Source: Desulfotignum sp. (lineage in GTDB: Bacteria > Desulfobacterota > Desulfobacteria > Desulfobacterales > Desulfobacteraceae). Taken from it: a stretch of DNA of 64,000 bases. The notes below the pieces were generated by a model. It worked only from the letters and a program-made list of their open reading frames with translations, did no database searches and had not been told where the DNA came from. The position numbers and the translations under genes are program-made. The stretch covers positions 1 to 64,000 of the forward strand of contig JAGYOW010000011.1 of the NCBI GenBank assembly GCA_018399285.1, read 5' to 3'. Below are positions 10,210 through 19,935 of this stretch, piece by piece. The stretch's first letter is position 1; every line of letters begins with the position of its first letter.

Positions 10210-11370
10210 TTAGTTCACTGCTGCTGCGATTTTTTCGGCTGCATCGGCCAGGTCTGATGCACTGGTCAGGTTCAGGTCACTGTCCGCCAGAATCTGCCGG
10301 CCTTCTTCCACGTTGGTGCCTTCCATTCGCACCACCACGGGCACTGTGACGCCGGTCTTTTTAGCGGCTTCCACCACGCCTTTGGCAAACACGTCACACC
10401 TTAAGATCCCGCCGAAAATATTGATGAGCACGGCCTTGACTTTCGGATCCGCCAGAATGATGCGGAACGCGTTTTCCACCTGCTCGGCGGAGGCTCCGCC
10501 CCCCACATCCATGAAATTGGCAGGTGAGGCCCCGGCGTTCTTGATGATATCCATGGTGGCCATGGCCAGGCCGGCACCGTTGACGATGTTGCCCACATTG
10601 CCGTCCAGGTTGATGTAATTGAGATTGTATGACGAGGCTTCCACCTCCATGGGGTCTTCCTCGTCCAGGTCCCTTAATTCCAGCAGATCCTTGTGCCGGA
10701 ACAGGGCGTTGGAATCAAAATCCACCTTGGCGTCCAGGGCCATGACCTGATCGTCGGCCGTCAGGATCAACGGGTTGATCTCCACCAAAGAGCAGTCACT
10801 GGCCACAAAAAATTGGTACAGATTGGCCAGAAGAGAAGAAAAACCTTTCATGGCCGCTTTGGGCAGATCCAGTCCGAACCCCACCTGGCGCAGCTGATAC
10901 CCCTGGATTCCCATGAGCGGGTCCACATACACCTTGATGATCCGTTCCGGGGTTTTGGCGGCCACTTCTTCGATATCCATGCCCCCGTCTTGGCTGGCCA
11001 TGATCACCACCGTGGCCGTGGCCCGGTCCATGAGCAGGCTTAAGTACAGTTCTTTGGCAATCTGCTGCCCGGCTTCAATGAACAGTTTTTTCACAATCCG
11101 GCCGTCGGGTCCGGTCTGGTGGGTGACCAGGGTCATGCCCAGCATCTGTGTTGCCAGGGTTTCCACTTCTTCCGGGGAATGGGCCAGCTTGACACCGCCC
11201 CCTTTTCCCCGGCCCCCGGCATGGATCTGGGCCTTGACCACCACGGGATAACCGCCCAGTGCTTCAGCCCCGGCCACGGCTTCGGCCACGGTAAAAGCGG
11301 GCCGGCCATCCGGCACGGGGACCTGATATTGTGCAAACAATTGTTTTGCCTGATATTCGTGTATCTTCAT
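10210..11370 (-). CDS. sucC: Succinyl-CoA synthetase beta subunit
   Basis: This 386-residue protein has the ATP-grasp fold of the nucleotide-binding subunit. It shows [15 protein letters not shown] at the start, [18 protein letters not shown] around residues 46-63, [10 protein letters not shown] near 197, and [18 protein letters not shown] and [15 protein letters not shown] in the C-terminal half. The length is typical. The ATG at 11370 has AAAGGA upstream. A large inverted repeat separates sucC from meaB, so expression of sucCD-frdCAB-fumA may differ from that of the upstream mce-mut-meaB part. Confidence 0.96.
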   Translation of the reverse strand: MKIHEYQAKQLFAQYQVPVPDGRPAFTVAEAVAGAEALGGYPVVVKAQIHAGGRGKGGGVKLAHSPEEVETLATQMLGMTLVTHQTGPDGRIVKKLFIEAGQQIAKELYLSLLMDRATATVVIMASQDGGMDIEEVAAKTPERIIKVYVDPLMGIQGYQLRQVGFGLDLPKAAMKGFSSLLANLYQFFVASDCSLVEINPLILTADDQVMALDAKVDFDSNALFRHKDLLELRDLDEEDPMEVEASSYNLNYINLDGNVGNIVNGAGLAMATMDIIKNAGASPANFMDVGGGASAEQVENAFRIILADPKVKAVLINIFGGILRCDVFAKGVVEAAKKTGVTVPVVVRMEGTNVEEGRQILADSDLNLTSASDLADAAEKIAAAVN

Positions 11371-11401
11371 CCAACTCTTTCCTTTTATTGAGCGGGTTCG
11401 G

Positions 11402-11471
11402 GGTCAGGCCTGCGTTATTGTCGTTATTGTCACAAATAATGATACAATAACTACAATAACGCAGGCTGACC
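11402..11471. repeat. Long imperfect inverted repeat (stem-loop) between meaB and sucC
   Basis: The left arm starts GGTCAGGCCTGCGTTATTGT and the right arm mirrors it, ending ACAATAACGCAGGCTGACC. Pairing extends inward through a second GTTATTGT/ACAATAAC step, giving about 28 paired bases per arm with one bulged G and one mismatch around a 13-base loop. The element contains four copies of GTTATTGT in two orientations. It begins immediately after the meaB stop codon. No T tract follows on either strand, so it is not a classical intrinsic terminator. It could be an mRNA-processing or stability element, a dispersed repeat, or a multi-site operator. Confidence 0.75.
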
Positions 11472-11472
11472 A

Positions 11473-12440
11473 CTATAAATACGACAGCGGGGTCCGGGCC
11501 GCGGCCGTGGGAGAGATCTCTCCTTTGGCCACCTGGCCGGACACCGCCGGGGCTCTGTGCGTTGATCTGGTGGTTGTTCTTGAACATCTGTTTCAACCGT
11601 CTTCCACCAAGGGTCCACATCCACTCCAGAGCCTGACTTTTGCGGCGCTGGTCAAACTCCCGGACCGCTTGACAATGTCTGGTGCGCCCGCACTTTTTCC
11701 CATACGGGCACGGTGCCGTTTTTTCAACGGACGAGCGGGTCATCACCGGGGTCTGCCGGGAGACGGTTGCCGGCAGGATCAGGTGCATGGCATTTTCCAG
11801 ATCTTTTTGGCCAGGCCACCCGGTCCTGGTTGTCCCCGTCCGCCTTGTTGATGGCAATGCCGTCCGCCAGTTCCAGGACCCTTTTTTAATGCCCTGGGTT
11901 CATCTCCGGCCCCGGCGATCATGAGCACCAGGAAAAAATCCACCATGGCGGCCCGGCCGTTTCGGACTGGCCCACGCCCACGGTTTTCCACCAGGATCAC
12001 ATCAAAACCGGCCGCCTCGCACACCAGCATGGTCTCCCGGGTTTTGGCGGCCACGCCGCCTAAGGTCTCGCCGGCAGGAGACGGGCGGATAAAGGCGTTG
12101 GCATGGGCGGCCAGTTTTTCCATCCGGGTCTTGTCCCCCAGAATGGATCCGCCGCTGCGCCACTGGAGGGGTCCACAGCCAGCACGGCCACCTGGTGGCC
12201 GGCATCCGCCAGATAGACCCCTAAATTTTCAATAAACGTGCTCTTGCCCACCCCGGGCACACCCGTGACACCCAGCCGGGTGCTGTTGCCGGCCATGGGC
12301 AGAATCTGCTCCATGATCTTTGCCGCCATCTCCTGGTGGGCCGGCACCCTACTTTCGATCAGGGTCATGGTTTTGGCGATCATGCGCCGGTTCCGGTCTT
12401 TGACCCCCTGGATCAGGGTTTCCAGATCCATTTCCGGCAT
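11473..12440 (-). pseudogene. meaB: MeaB/ArgK-family P-loop GTPase (mutase chaperone), frameshifted
   Basis: MeaB-type GTPases protect and reload methylmalonyl-CoA mutase with adenosylcobalamin. ATG 12440 lies three bases after the mutase stop. The first 95 residues are clean and include the Walker A sequence GVPGVGKSTF and AVLAVDPSS. Downstream the frame changes several times, but family sequence is readable: AAKTRETMLVCEAAGFDVILVE, MVDFFLVLMIAGAGDE and a C-terminal helix around QALEWMW. The likely stop is TAG 11475-11473, giving about 322 residues. As with fumA and frdB, consensus residues persist across the shifts. Confidence 0.8.
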
Positions 12441-12443
12441 TTT

Positions 12444-14564
12444 TTACGCCCCCAGGATGTTCAAAATCTGGTTGGCGGAATCGGTCACCACGGTACCGGG
12501 CCCGAAAATCCCGGCGGCCCCGGCCGTTTTCAAAAACGCATAATCCCCGGGCGGGATAATACCGCCCACCACCACCTGGATGTCGGACGCTCCCTGTTTT
12601 TCCAGTTCATCGATCACCTGGGGCACCAGGGTTTTATGGCCGGCGGCCAGGCTGGACACCCCCACCACATGGACATCGTTTTCCACGGCCATTTTGGCGG
12701 CTTCCTCCGGGGTCTGGAACATGGGGCCTAAATCCACGTCAAACCCGAAATCCGCATATGCCGTGGCAATCACTTTGACCCCGCGGTCATGGCCGTCCTG
12801 GCCCATTTTGGACAACAAAATTCTGGGCCGCCGGCCCGTCTGTTTCTCGAAATCCGCCGTGCGTTTGCGCAGCGATGCCAGAATCTCCGGGTCCGTGTTC
12901 TGGGCATACACCCCGGAAATACACTGGGTGGTGGCCACAAACCGGGTGAACACCTTTTCCATGGCATCGGAGATCTCCCCTACCGTGGCCCTGGCCCGGA
13001 CGGCGGGCAGGCAGGCGGCCAAAAGGTTGCCCCCGGTTTCACACGCCGCTGTGATCTCATCCAGGGCTTTTTTCACAGCCTCGCCGTCCCGGGTTTTCCG
13101 GGTCTGTTCCAGGCGGGCCACCTGTTCGTTGCGCACCTCCTCAGACACCTCTCTCACCGGGATCGGGGTTTCATCGTCCACCCGGTATTTGTTGACGCCC
13201 ACAATCACATCCTTGCCCTGGTCGATGCGGGCCTGGCGCGTTGCCGCCACCTCTTCGATGCGCATCTTGGGCATGCCTGACTCGATGGCTTTGGCCATGC
13301 CGCCCAGGTCCTCGATCTCTTGCAGGATCTTTCGGACCTCGTCGATGATGTTCTGGGTCAGGGTTTCCACATAATAGGACCCGCCCAGAGGATCCACCAC
13401 ATCACAGATATGGGATTCCTCCTGAACAATGATCTGGGTGTTGCGGGAAATCCGGGCAGAGAGTTCCGTGGGCAGGCCCACGGCTTCGTCAAACGAGTTG
13501 GTGTGCAGGCTCTGGGTGCCGCCCAGCACGGCGGACAGGCACTCCAGGGTGGTGCGGACAATGTTGTTGTAAGGATCCTGCTGGGTCAGGCTCCACCCCG
13601 ATGTCTGGCAGTGGGTCCGCAGCATCTTGGATTTGGGGTTTTTGGGATTGAACTGACTCATCAGCTCGGCCCACAAAAACCGGGCCGCTCTGAGCATGGC
13701 AATGTCCATGAAAAAATTCATGCCGATACCGAAGAAAAAGGACAGCCTGGGGGCAAACTTGTCGATATCCAGACCCGTGGCCAGGGCCGCCTTGACATAT
13801 TCCAGGCCGTCGGCCAGGGTAAAGGCGGTCTGGAGCACGGAATCGGCCCCGGCTTCCATGATATGATACCCGGAGATACTGATGGTGTTGAATTTAGGCA
13901 TGTGGTCCGAACAGAACCCGATGATGTCGGAGATGATCCGCATGGAGGGTTCCGGCGGATAGATATAGGTGTTCCGGGTCAGGTATTCCTTGAGAATGTC
14001 GTTCTGAATGGTGCCCGTGAGCTGCTCATGCTTCACCCCCTGCTCTTCGGCCGCCACGATATACCCGGCCAGAATCGGCAGCACGGCCCCGTTCATGGTC
14101 ATGGACACAGACATTTGGTCCAAAGGGATCTGATCGAACAAAATTTTCATGTCCTCCACGGAATCGATGGCCACGCCGGCTTTGCCCACATCGCCTGCCA
14201 CTCTGGGATGATCGGAATCATAGCCCCGGTGGGTGGCCAGGTCAAAGGCCACGGACAGCCCTTTCTGGCCGGCGGCCAGGTTTTTGCGGTAGAATTCGTT
14301 GGATTCCCTGGCCGTGGAAAACCCGGCATACTGGCGGATGGTCCAGGGCCTTCCCGCATACATGGTGGCTTTGGGTCCCCGGACAAAGGGATCGAATCCG
14401 GGCAGGGTGCCGGCACATGCCAGATCCCTGGTATCCAGATCCGTGTACAAGGGTTTGATGTCAATCCCTTCAGGTGTTTTTTTAGTCAGAGACGACAGCG
14501 GTTTTCCCCGCAGTTCCTTTTCGGCCAGCGCTTCCCATTTTTGAATATCAGACGGATGAGACAT
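12444..14564 (-). CDS. mutA: Methylmalonyl-CoA mutase, adenosylcobalamin-dependent
   Basis: The 706-residue single-chain mutase interconverts (R)-methylmalonyl-CoA and succinyl-CoA. The N-terminal barrel includes the characteristic [20 protein letters not shown] near residue 73, with [12 protein letters not shown] and [10 protein letters not shown] following. The C-terminal 130 residues are the cobalamin-binding domain, whose DGHDRG motif at about 590-595 supplies the lower axial histidine (His592). GGAGG precedes ATG 14564. It is flanked by the epimerase upstream and the MeaB chaperone downstream, which confirms its role. Such a set typically serves propionate oxidation or formation. Carboxylase or transcarboxylase genes are not in this window. 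Confidence 0.97.
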   Translation of the reverse strand: MSHPSDIQKWEALAEKELRGKPLSSLTKKTPEGIDIKPLYTDLDTRDLACAGTLPGFDPFVRGPKATMYAGRPWTIRQYAGFSTARESNEFYRKNLAAGQKGLSVAFDLATHRGYDSDHPRVAGDVGKAGVAIDSVEDMKILFDQIPLDQMSVSMTMNGAVLPILAGYIVAAEEQGVKHEQLTGTIQNDILKEYLTRNTYIYPPEPSMRIISDIIGFCSDHMPKFNTISISGYHIMEAGADSVLQTAFTLADGLEYVKAALATGLDIDKFAPRLSFFFGIGMNFFMDIAMLRAARFLWAELMSQFNPKNPKSKMLRTHCQTSGWSLTQQDPYNNIVRTTLECLSAVLGGTQSLHTNSFDEAVGLPTELSARISRNTQIIVQEESHICDVVDPLGGSYYVETLTQNIIDEVRKILQEIEDLGGMAKAIESGMPKMRIEEVAATRQARIDQGKDVIVGVNKYRVDDETPIPVREVSEEVRNEQVARLEQTRKTRDGEAVKKALDEITAACETGGNLLAACLPAVRARATVGEISDAMEKVFTRFVATTQCISGVYAQNTDPEILASLRKRTADFEKQTGRRPRILLSKMGQDGHDRGVKVIATAYADFGFDVDLGPMFQTPEEAAKMAVENDVHVVGVSSLAAGHKTLVPQVIDELEKQGASDIQVVVGGIIPPGDYAFLKTAGAAGIFGPGTVVTDSANQILNILGA

Positions 14565-14621
14565 GGTTATCCTCCAGATTTGTCTGTCACAGGTTATGTC
14601 AGGGGTTGGTTATTCTCTTTG

Positions 14622-15023
14622 TTACCGTTCACACAACTCCACCAGCACCCCGGCCGTGGCCTTGGGGTGCAGAAACGCGATTTTGGCACCGCCGGCCCCT
14701 TTTCTGGGGGTTTGATCGATCAGCTGAATCCCTTTTTCCTTGAGTTCAGCCAGGGCGTCTTCAATGTTTTCCACCTGAAACGCCACATGCTGGATGCCTT
14801 CGCCTTTTTTCTCGATGTATTTGGCAATGGGCCCGTCCGGGGCTGTAGATTCCAGGAGTTCCACCTCGCTTTCCCCCACGGGCAGAAACGCAGTGGTCAC
14901 CTTCTGTTCTTCAACAGTTTCCGTGGCTTCCAAAGAAAGCCCCAGCCCGTCCGTCCAGAAATTTTTCCGGGCGTCAATGCTGTTGACGGCAATGCCCAGA
15001 TGATCGATTTTCAATATTTTCAT
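14622..15023 (-). CDS. mce: Methylmalonyl-CoA epimerase
   Basis: This is a vicinal-oxygen-chelate (glyoxalase-like) protein of 133 residues that interconverts the S and R forms of methylmalonyl-CoA. KIDHLGIAVNSID starts the first module with a metal histidine, and IQHVAFQVENIEDAL starts the second. The conserved end is FLHPKATAGVLVELCE. I choose ATG 15023, because AGGAGGG lies seven bases upstream. An upstream in-frame start at 15068 would add 15 basic residues without support. It is the first gene of the operon running to fumA. Confidence 0.95.
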   Translation of the reverse strand: MKILKIDHLGIAVNSIDARKNFWTDGLGLSLEATETVEEQKVTTAFLPVGESEVELLESTAPDGPIAKYIEKKGEGIQHVAFQVENIEDALAELKEKGIQLIDQTPRKGAGGAKIAFLHPKATAGVLVELCER

Positions 15024-15076
15024 TCTGACCCTCCTTTTTTTTACACCCGGTTGACCCATTCTTTTCACAACCTCTA

Positions 15077-15106
15077 TCTATAGTGGGATCACCTAATGAA
15101 AGTCAA
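15077..15106 (-). promoter_or_regulatory. Probable sigma-70 type promoter of the mce-mut-suc-frd-fum operon
   Basis: On the minus strand a TTGACT -35 box (15106-15101) is followed after 18 bases by TATAGA (15082-15077). The predicted transcription start is near 15070, leaving a leader of about 47 bases before the epimerase ATG. It is the only good promoter I see ahead of this operon. Confidence 0.55.
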
Positions 15107-15326
15107 CCTTAATTGATAATAATAGAATGCTAATAAAAATCCAGGATGTTCAGCAGACGCGTAACCATCGGAATTCAACCGGATTCACAGGAAAGGCCCG
15201 GGCCGATCGGCATCGGCCGCCCGGCACAGGTCATTTCATCCACCGGGATTTGACATTTTTTCACCCACGTTCACTATGTTCTTGCGCATCTTTATCGATC
15301 TGAAACCATGGAATTTAAAAGACAAT
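15107..15326. other. Intergenic region between the divergent mce operon and the Dus-like gene
   Basis: I see no gene here. A GC-rich palindromic stretch (GGCCCGGGCCGATCGGCATC and its surroundings, about 15196-15225) could form a stem. A TTGACA at 15250-15255 with TATGTT 19 bases later could serve the Dus-like gene, but the spacing is poor. Confidence 0.3.
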
Positions 15327-16395
15327 GACCCCATCCGATCTGGCCCGATCCTGAAGACCCCCGCTGGCCATCGGCGACAAGACCATCAACGGCCATGGTT
15401 CTGGCCCCCATGGCCGGCATCGGACATGTGGCGTTCGGGAACTGATTGCAGAACAGGGAGGATGTGCACTGCTGTTCACGGGCATGTGTTCGGCCAAAAG
15501 CCGTTCCCCAAAACCCGGCCATATCCATTGGTGTTTCGCTGGCGCACCCGGGAACTGCCGTTTCACGGTGTGCCAGATCTTTGGATCAAATCCAGCAGAC
15601 ATGGCCCGGGCCGCCGGGCGCATCGAAAAGAAGGCTTTTTTCGGGGTGGATACCTGAATTTCGGGTGTTCCGTGGCGGCCATCTGTAAAAAGGGTGCGGG
15701 GCCGCATTGCTGAAAACCCCGGACCAGGCGGTCCGCGTGTGGCGGCCGTGGACAGGCCGTGGACATTCCCGTGTTTGTCAAATTCCGCACGGGATGGGCG
15801 GATGACCCGCAATTTGCCGCAGACATGGCCTCACGGTTTGAACATGCCGGGCCGATGCTGACCTTTCACCCCCGGGTAGCGCCGGACCGCCGCAACCGGC
15901 CGCCCAATGGGATGCCATCACCCGGGTGAACCAGGCCGTGGCCATCGGTCTTTGGCAACGGCAATGTTTTCACCATGGCAGATGGGATACGTATGTGACA
16001 CAAACCAAATGTCAGGGCCTGTCACTGGGCCGCATGGCGGTGCGCAACCCTGGATTTTCGCCCAGTGGACGAATGCTGCACAAGTGGATAAGCTGTCTAT
16101 CACACCACGGCCCGGCGCCTGCTCGACCTGGTGGACCATCACTATTCCAGCCCCCTTCAACCTGAAGCTGTTCAAGAAATTCGCCCCTTATTTCTGCGCC
16201 AATTTCAAGTTCTCCCTGTTTCTGCTGAAACAAATCAACCAGGCCAAAACCATGGACGAGATGAAACAGCTTATCGACAACCTGTTTGTTCCCTGCCCAA
16301 AAACCCTGTCTGTTCCCAATTTAAAGCCTGTTTGTGTAAACCGCCGCGGTTACTACAGCCCCAGGATGCTCAACCCCTCTTCGAGTTCAAAGTAA
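15327..16395 (+). pseudogene. tRNA-dihydrouridine synthase (Dus/COG0042) family gene, multiply frameshifted
   Basis: Dus enzymes are FMN-dependent reductases that form dihydrouridine in tRNA. Reading across frames from about 15327 gives MTPSDLAR at the start, RELIAEQGGCALLFTGMC, then CQIFGSNPADMARAA. The catalytic-cysteine region reads FGCSVAAICKKG, and DIPVFVKFRTGW follows. A glycine-rich FMN-binding part and a helical C-terminal region (FSLFLLKQINQAKTMDEMK) close the gene. At least five indels lie between 15350 and 16130. The last 80 or so codons are cleaner. The exact end is unsure: the final open frame stops at 16395, overlapping the 3' end of a gene on the other strand. Confidence 0.7.
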
Positions 16396-16646
16396 GGCTT
16401 GATTTCATACTGATACCCCGGCACCCCGAAATAAATGGCCAGGCTGTCTCCGATAGCCTGCAATCCCCTTCAGCCAGTCGGCTGTTATCCAGTTCATAAT
16501 AGGTCAAGAATGCATGCCGGTGCGTTTGCTGGCCCGAAATATGCCACCCTTTCTTGGTGATGAAATCCGGCAGAGGCGGGGCGGTCAGATACCGCCTGGC
16601 AATTTCTTTTGCTTCCGGGGTAGGTGACATTGGAAACAACGATCAT
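16353..16646 (-). pseudogene. Small conserved-looking protein of unknown function, frameshifted
   Basis: A protein of about 97 residues can be reconstructed. ATG 16646 has AAAGGAGAG upstream and starts MIVVSNVTYP. After one frame change come AKEIARRYLTAPPLPDF and a clean middle with THRHAFLTYYELDNSRLAEG. After a second change near 16440 it ends AIYFGVPGYQYEIKPYFELE before TAG 16355-16353. I do not recognise a named family. The gene lies 14 bases after the SPOR gene in the same direction, so it may be the last member of the pilus/cell-wall operon. Confidence 0.55.
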
Positions 16647-16660
16647 GGTGACTCTCCTTT

Positions 16661-17941
16661 TCAGTCTTTGTTACTGACAAAAAACTCTTCAATAATATTT
16701 TCTGATATCAAATGGTTGCCGTATGCAGCCGCCATTTGCCTGTCTTCAAATTCAGACACATGGATCAGATACCAGGTGTTGCCGCCGCCCGTGGTTGTTT
16801 TTATCCTTGCATCCACACCCTTTTGCGTCAAATTCACCACATACTGTCTGGCATGGTTCTCTTTCAAGTATGCAGCCACCTGAATGGTAAAGGGTTTTGG
16901 CACACGTTCTTCAATCACGATTTTGGTTTTTTCCACAGGTTCCGGCTCGTCAACAAAAAACACCGGATAAAAAATGAACATGAGCGCTCCTGAGCACAAC
17001 GCCCCCATGATGCCGGCTTTCAGATAAAACCGCCACCGGGCCTGAGTGGGGCGGCCGGACCCATGCAGTTTTGTAAAAGGAATCGCTGCCCACCCTGCCC
17101 CGGCAACGCGGCAACGCAAGTTTTGCCCTGCGTGCCGGATTTTTTCCAGAATCCCGGCAACGGGCACGGATGTCCTGATTATCTTTCCTGAAATGGCTTG
17201 TTTTCCGGATGCTTCCAGGATCGCCTCATCGGAACAGACCACCTTTTTCCGGAACGGGGCGCCTGTCAGCGTCTGAATATCCTGCTGAAAATCGATCTTC
17301 AAATCAGGATCTTCCATCACCTTTGCATACACTTGTCTGGCAATGAAATCCATTCGCCCGGTGTCCAGAAAAACCCGGGCCAGCAGCGGCACCAATCCGG
17401 AATTTCTGTGATGCGTCTGAGCCAGACGGGTCAGCAGGGCCTGGTCTCTGGTTGTCACCTCGTCATCTTTTGCAAACTGGTCCAGCCACAGGGCCGCCAA
17501 TGCATCATCATGGGGTTCCAATGACAGATATGCCCGGACAGCTTGTTTGAAAGCATCGGATTTTCTGTCAAATGTCAGTGCAAACCGGGCCAGAGACCGG
17601 GTCATCAATAATGTCAATTTTTTTGATCGGACTGGAGACGGCAAAAATGAATCATAGATCCGGACCGCCTGAAGGTATTTTTTTTCTGCCCGGACCGGAA
17701 TACCGGCCTGCTCCCACACTTTTGCCTCATGAATCCGCTTTTGAATCATCCAGACGCCGGCCAGATGCATCAGGGCACTGATCACACCGAAACAGACACC
17801 GGTCAAACCGATAAAAACACCCACCTGCCCCGGACGGGAACTCAGTTGACTGAACCAGGGCAAAAAATAAAAACAGGCCGGGACTGCCACCATCAGGGTC
17901 AGCCAGAGTCGGATACTGATATTTCTCAAACACGGGATCAC
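16661..17941 (-). CDS. Membrane protein with C-terminal SPOR (peptidoglycan-binding) domain
   Basis: I take GTG 17941 as the start because it overlaps the stop of the penicillin-binding protein gene as GTGA, giving 426 residues. Two membrane segments lie near the N terminus (LWLTLMVAVPACFYFLPW and a glycine-rich helix near residues 45-65). A helical cytoplasmic part of tetratricopeptide-like character follows, and a third membrane segment (GIMGALCSGALMFIFYPVFF) lies near residue 325. The C-terminal 80 residues (FTIQVAAYLKENHARQYV...WYLIHVSEF) form a SPOR domain, which binds glycan strands lacking stem peptides at division sites. Position and coupling point to a role with the neighbouring peptidoglycan synthase. 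Confidence 0.75.
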   Translation of the reverse strand: MIPCLRNISIRLWLTLMVAVPACFYFLPWFSQLSSRPGQVGVFIGLTGVCFGVISALMHLAGVWMIQKRIHEAKVWEQAGIPVRAEKKYLQAVRIYDSFLPSPVRSKKLTLLMTRSLARFALTFDRKSDAFKQAVRAYLSLEPHDDALAALWLDQFAKDDEVTTRDQALLTRLAQTHHRNSGLVPLLARVFLDTGRMDFIARQVYAKVMEDPDLKIDFQQDIQTLTGAPFRKKVVCSDEAILEASGKQAISGKIIRTSVPVAGILEKIRHAGQNLRCRVAGAGWAAIPFTKLHGSGRPTQARWRFYLKAGIMGALCSGALMFIFYPVFFVDEPEPVEKTKIVIEERVPKPFTIQVAAYLKENHARQYVVNLTQKGVDARIKTTTGGGNTWYLIHVSEFEDRQMAAAYGNHLISENIIEEFFVSNKD

Positions 17942-19935
17942 CGAACGGTTTCTCCACAAAGAACCTGTCCTCTTTTCACAGCCACAATGATACCGGGACG
18001 GGAATCCCGGGAATCCATGGGGCAGCCCGTATCCGGATCTATTTTTTCAAACCGGATATCTCTTGGCACCGGAAAATTCCTTTCCGGTTCATCCGCCAGC
18101 GCCTGTTGCATGAACCGGGCCCAAATCGGGGCCGCTCCCCTGCCGCCGGTAATCCCGGCCCCGTTTTTGTCTTGCAGCGGGTCCCGCCTGTCAAATCCGA
18201 CCCATACCGAAGTGCACAAGGTCGGGGTGAATCCGGTAAACCAGGCATCCATGAAATTGTTTGAAGTGCCTGTTTTTCCGGCACAGGACCGGGTGAACCC
18301 ATGGTCCCGGACCCGTTGGCCGGAACCGGTGTCCACCACTGCTTTCATCATATCCACCACCTGATAGGCGATGGCCGGGTCCAGCACGGGCTGGTCCTGA
18401 ACAATGTGTTCGAACAGGACCCGGCCAAAGGCGTCCTCCACCCGCCAGAACAAAAAAGGATCATGCCGGATCCCTGAGTTGGCAAACACGGAAAACGCGG
18501 CCGTCATTTCCAGCGGCGTGACATCGGCAGTGCCCAGGGCAATGGAAAAAACATCCTGCATCGGGCTGTTGATGCCGCATCTTCTGGCGGTATCAATCAC
18601 GGCATCCGGCCCGGTAAGTTGAACCAGCTGGGCTGCAATGGTATTCACGGACCGGGTCAGTGCGGTTTTCAACACCATGTTTCCCTGAAATCTGCGTTCA
18701 AAATTTCGCGGCTGCCAGTCCGGAGCCCCTGTCACGGGAATGGTCACGGATTGATCGGTCATCAGGGTGCCCGGGTGCAGTCCGCCTTTTTCAAATGCCG
18801 CATAATAGACAAACGGTTTAAATCCGCTGCCGGCCTGACGCCGGGCATGGGTGGCCCGGTTGAATTCACTTTCAAAATAATCACGCCCCCCCACCATGGC
18901 ACGCACGGCACCCGTGGCCGGTTCAATGGCCACCAGGGCCCCCTGGGGCCGGGACGGTTTTTCACCCGAAATGCCCATTTCCTGATCCAGCTGATCCAGG
19001 CCCTGCCGCAACGAGAGCTTTGCCAGGTCCTGGAGCCGGGGATCCAGGGTGGCATAGACACGAATACCACCGTTGTACACCACATTTTCGCCATAGACAT
19101 CGATCAGCGACTTGACCAGCGCATCCAGAAAATAACTCCCGCTTCGGGCATCTTTTTTCTCCCGGTTGAATTCCGGTATGTCCGATGCCGCCAGGGCCGC
19201 CTGATCTTCAGAGATATACCCGGTGTCCTTCATGCGCTGCAGCACCAATTGTCTTCGTTTCAGGGCCCGGTCCATATGACGAAACGGGTTGTAGGCAGAA
19301 GGGGATTTGGGCAGGCCTGCCAAAAGCGCTGCCTCGGACAGGGTTAAATCCCGGGCTGATTTTCCGAAAAACGTGTCCGCGGCTTTTTCAATGCCCTGGG
19401 CACCGGCACCGAAATGAATCTGGTTGATATAAACTTCCAGAATTTCCGCCTTGGAATGGGTGACCTCGATCTGAAACGACACCAGCAGCTCCCTGAATTT
19501 TCTGGAAAACGACTGTTCAAAGGAAAAAAACAGATTTTTGGCCAGTTGCTGGGTAATGGTGGAGGCCCCCTCCACCCGGCCGGGTTCAAACAGGGTGACA
19601 TACAAAGCCTTTGCTGTTCGAAGCTTGTTGATGCCATGGTGCTGAAAAAACCGATGGTCTTCGGTGGCCACAATGGCATTGATAAAATCAGGAGACACCC
19701 GGTTCAAAGGAACGCTTTCCCGCTCGCCCAGACGCAGCACCACCTGGCCGGAAGCATTGTACACAAGGCTCTGGGGGGTTTCAATGATCCGGCTCAGATC
19801 TTCCGGCAGCCGGGGCAGATCCGACGCCGTATACAGTATCAGGAGGGTGACCAAAAAAATACCGGCGCAAACCAGCATGAGACCTGTAAAGAAGACCAGG
19901 CGCGCCGCCCTCCATATGCTTAAAATGCCTTTCAT
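17938..19935 (-). CDS. Class A penicillin-binding protein (bifunctional glycosyltransferase/transpeptidase)
   Basis: The preferred start is ATG 19935, which overlaps the preceding stop as ATGA, giving 665 residues. One membrane segment (FFTGLMLVCAGIFLVTLLIL) anchors it in the inner membrane. The glycosyltransferase-51 domain shows ATEDHRFFQHHGI and GASTITQQLAKNLFF. The transpeptidase domain has all three motifs: SGFK (serine nucleophile), SVN and KTGTS. It polymerises and cross-links peptidoglycan. The size resembles PBP1a/1c-type enzymes. It overlaps its neighbours on both sides by four bases, so it is translated together with a membrane protein and a SPOR protein. Confidence 0.93.
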   Translation of the reverse strand: MKGILSIWRAARLVFFTGLMLVCAGIFLVTLLILYTASDLPRLPEDLSRIIETPQSLVYNASGQVVLRLGERESVPLNRVSPDFINAIVATEDHRFFQHHGINKLRTAKALYVTLFEPGRVEGASTITQQLAKNLFFSFEQSFSRKFRELLVSFQIEVTHSKAEILEVYINQIHFGAGAQGIEKAADTFFGKSARDLTLSEAALLAGLPKSPSAYNPFRHMDRALKRRQLVLQRMKDTGYISEDQAALAASDIPEFNREKKDARSGSYFLDALVKSLIDVYGENVVYNGGIRVYATLDPRLQDLAKLSLRQGLDQLDQEMGISGEKPSRPQGALVAIEPATGAVRAMVGGRDYFESEFNRATHARRQAGSGFKPFVYYAAFEKGGLHPGTLMTDQSVTIPVTGAPDWQPRNFERRFQGNMVLKTALTRSVNTIAAQLVQLTGPDAVIDTARRCGINSPMQDVFSIALGTADVTPLEMTAAFSVFANSGIRHDPFLFWRVEDAFGRVLFEHIVQDQPVLDPAIAYQVVDMMKAVVDTGSGQRVRDHGFTRSCAGKTGTSNNFMDAWFTGFTPTLCTSVWVGFDRRDPLQDKNGAGITGGRGAAPIWARFMQQALADEPERNFPVPRDIRFEKIDPDTGCPMDSRDSRPGIIVAVKRGQVLCGETVR

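Noticed and set aside
11402-11471. Calling the inverted repeat a Rho-independent terminator
   Set aside because: The stem is strong, but no run of T follows it on either strand and the arms are far longer than usual for a terminator.
13320-15083. A 587-codon open frame on the plus strand
   Set aside because: It is antisense to the methylmalonyl-CoA mutase and epimerase genes, which have clear motifs and ribosome-binding sites. The peptide is histidine/glycine-rich and of low complexity, as expected from the reverse strand of a G+C-rich gene.
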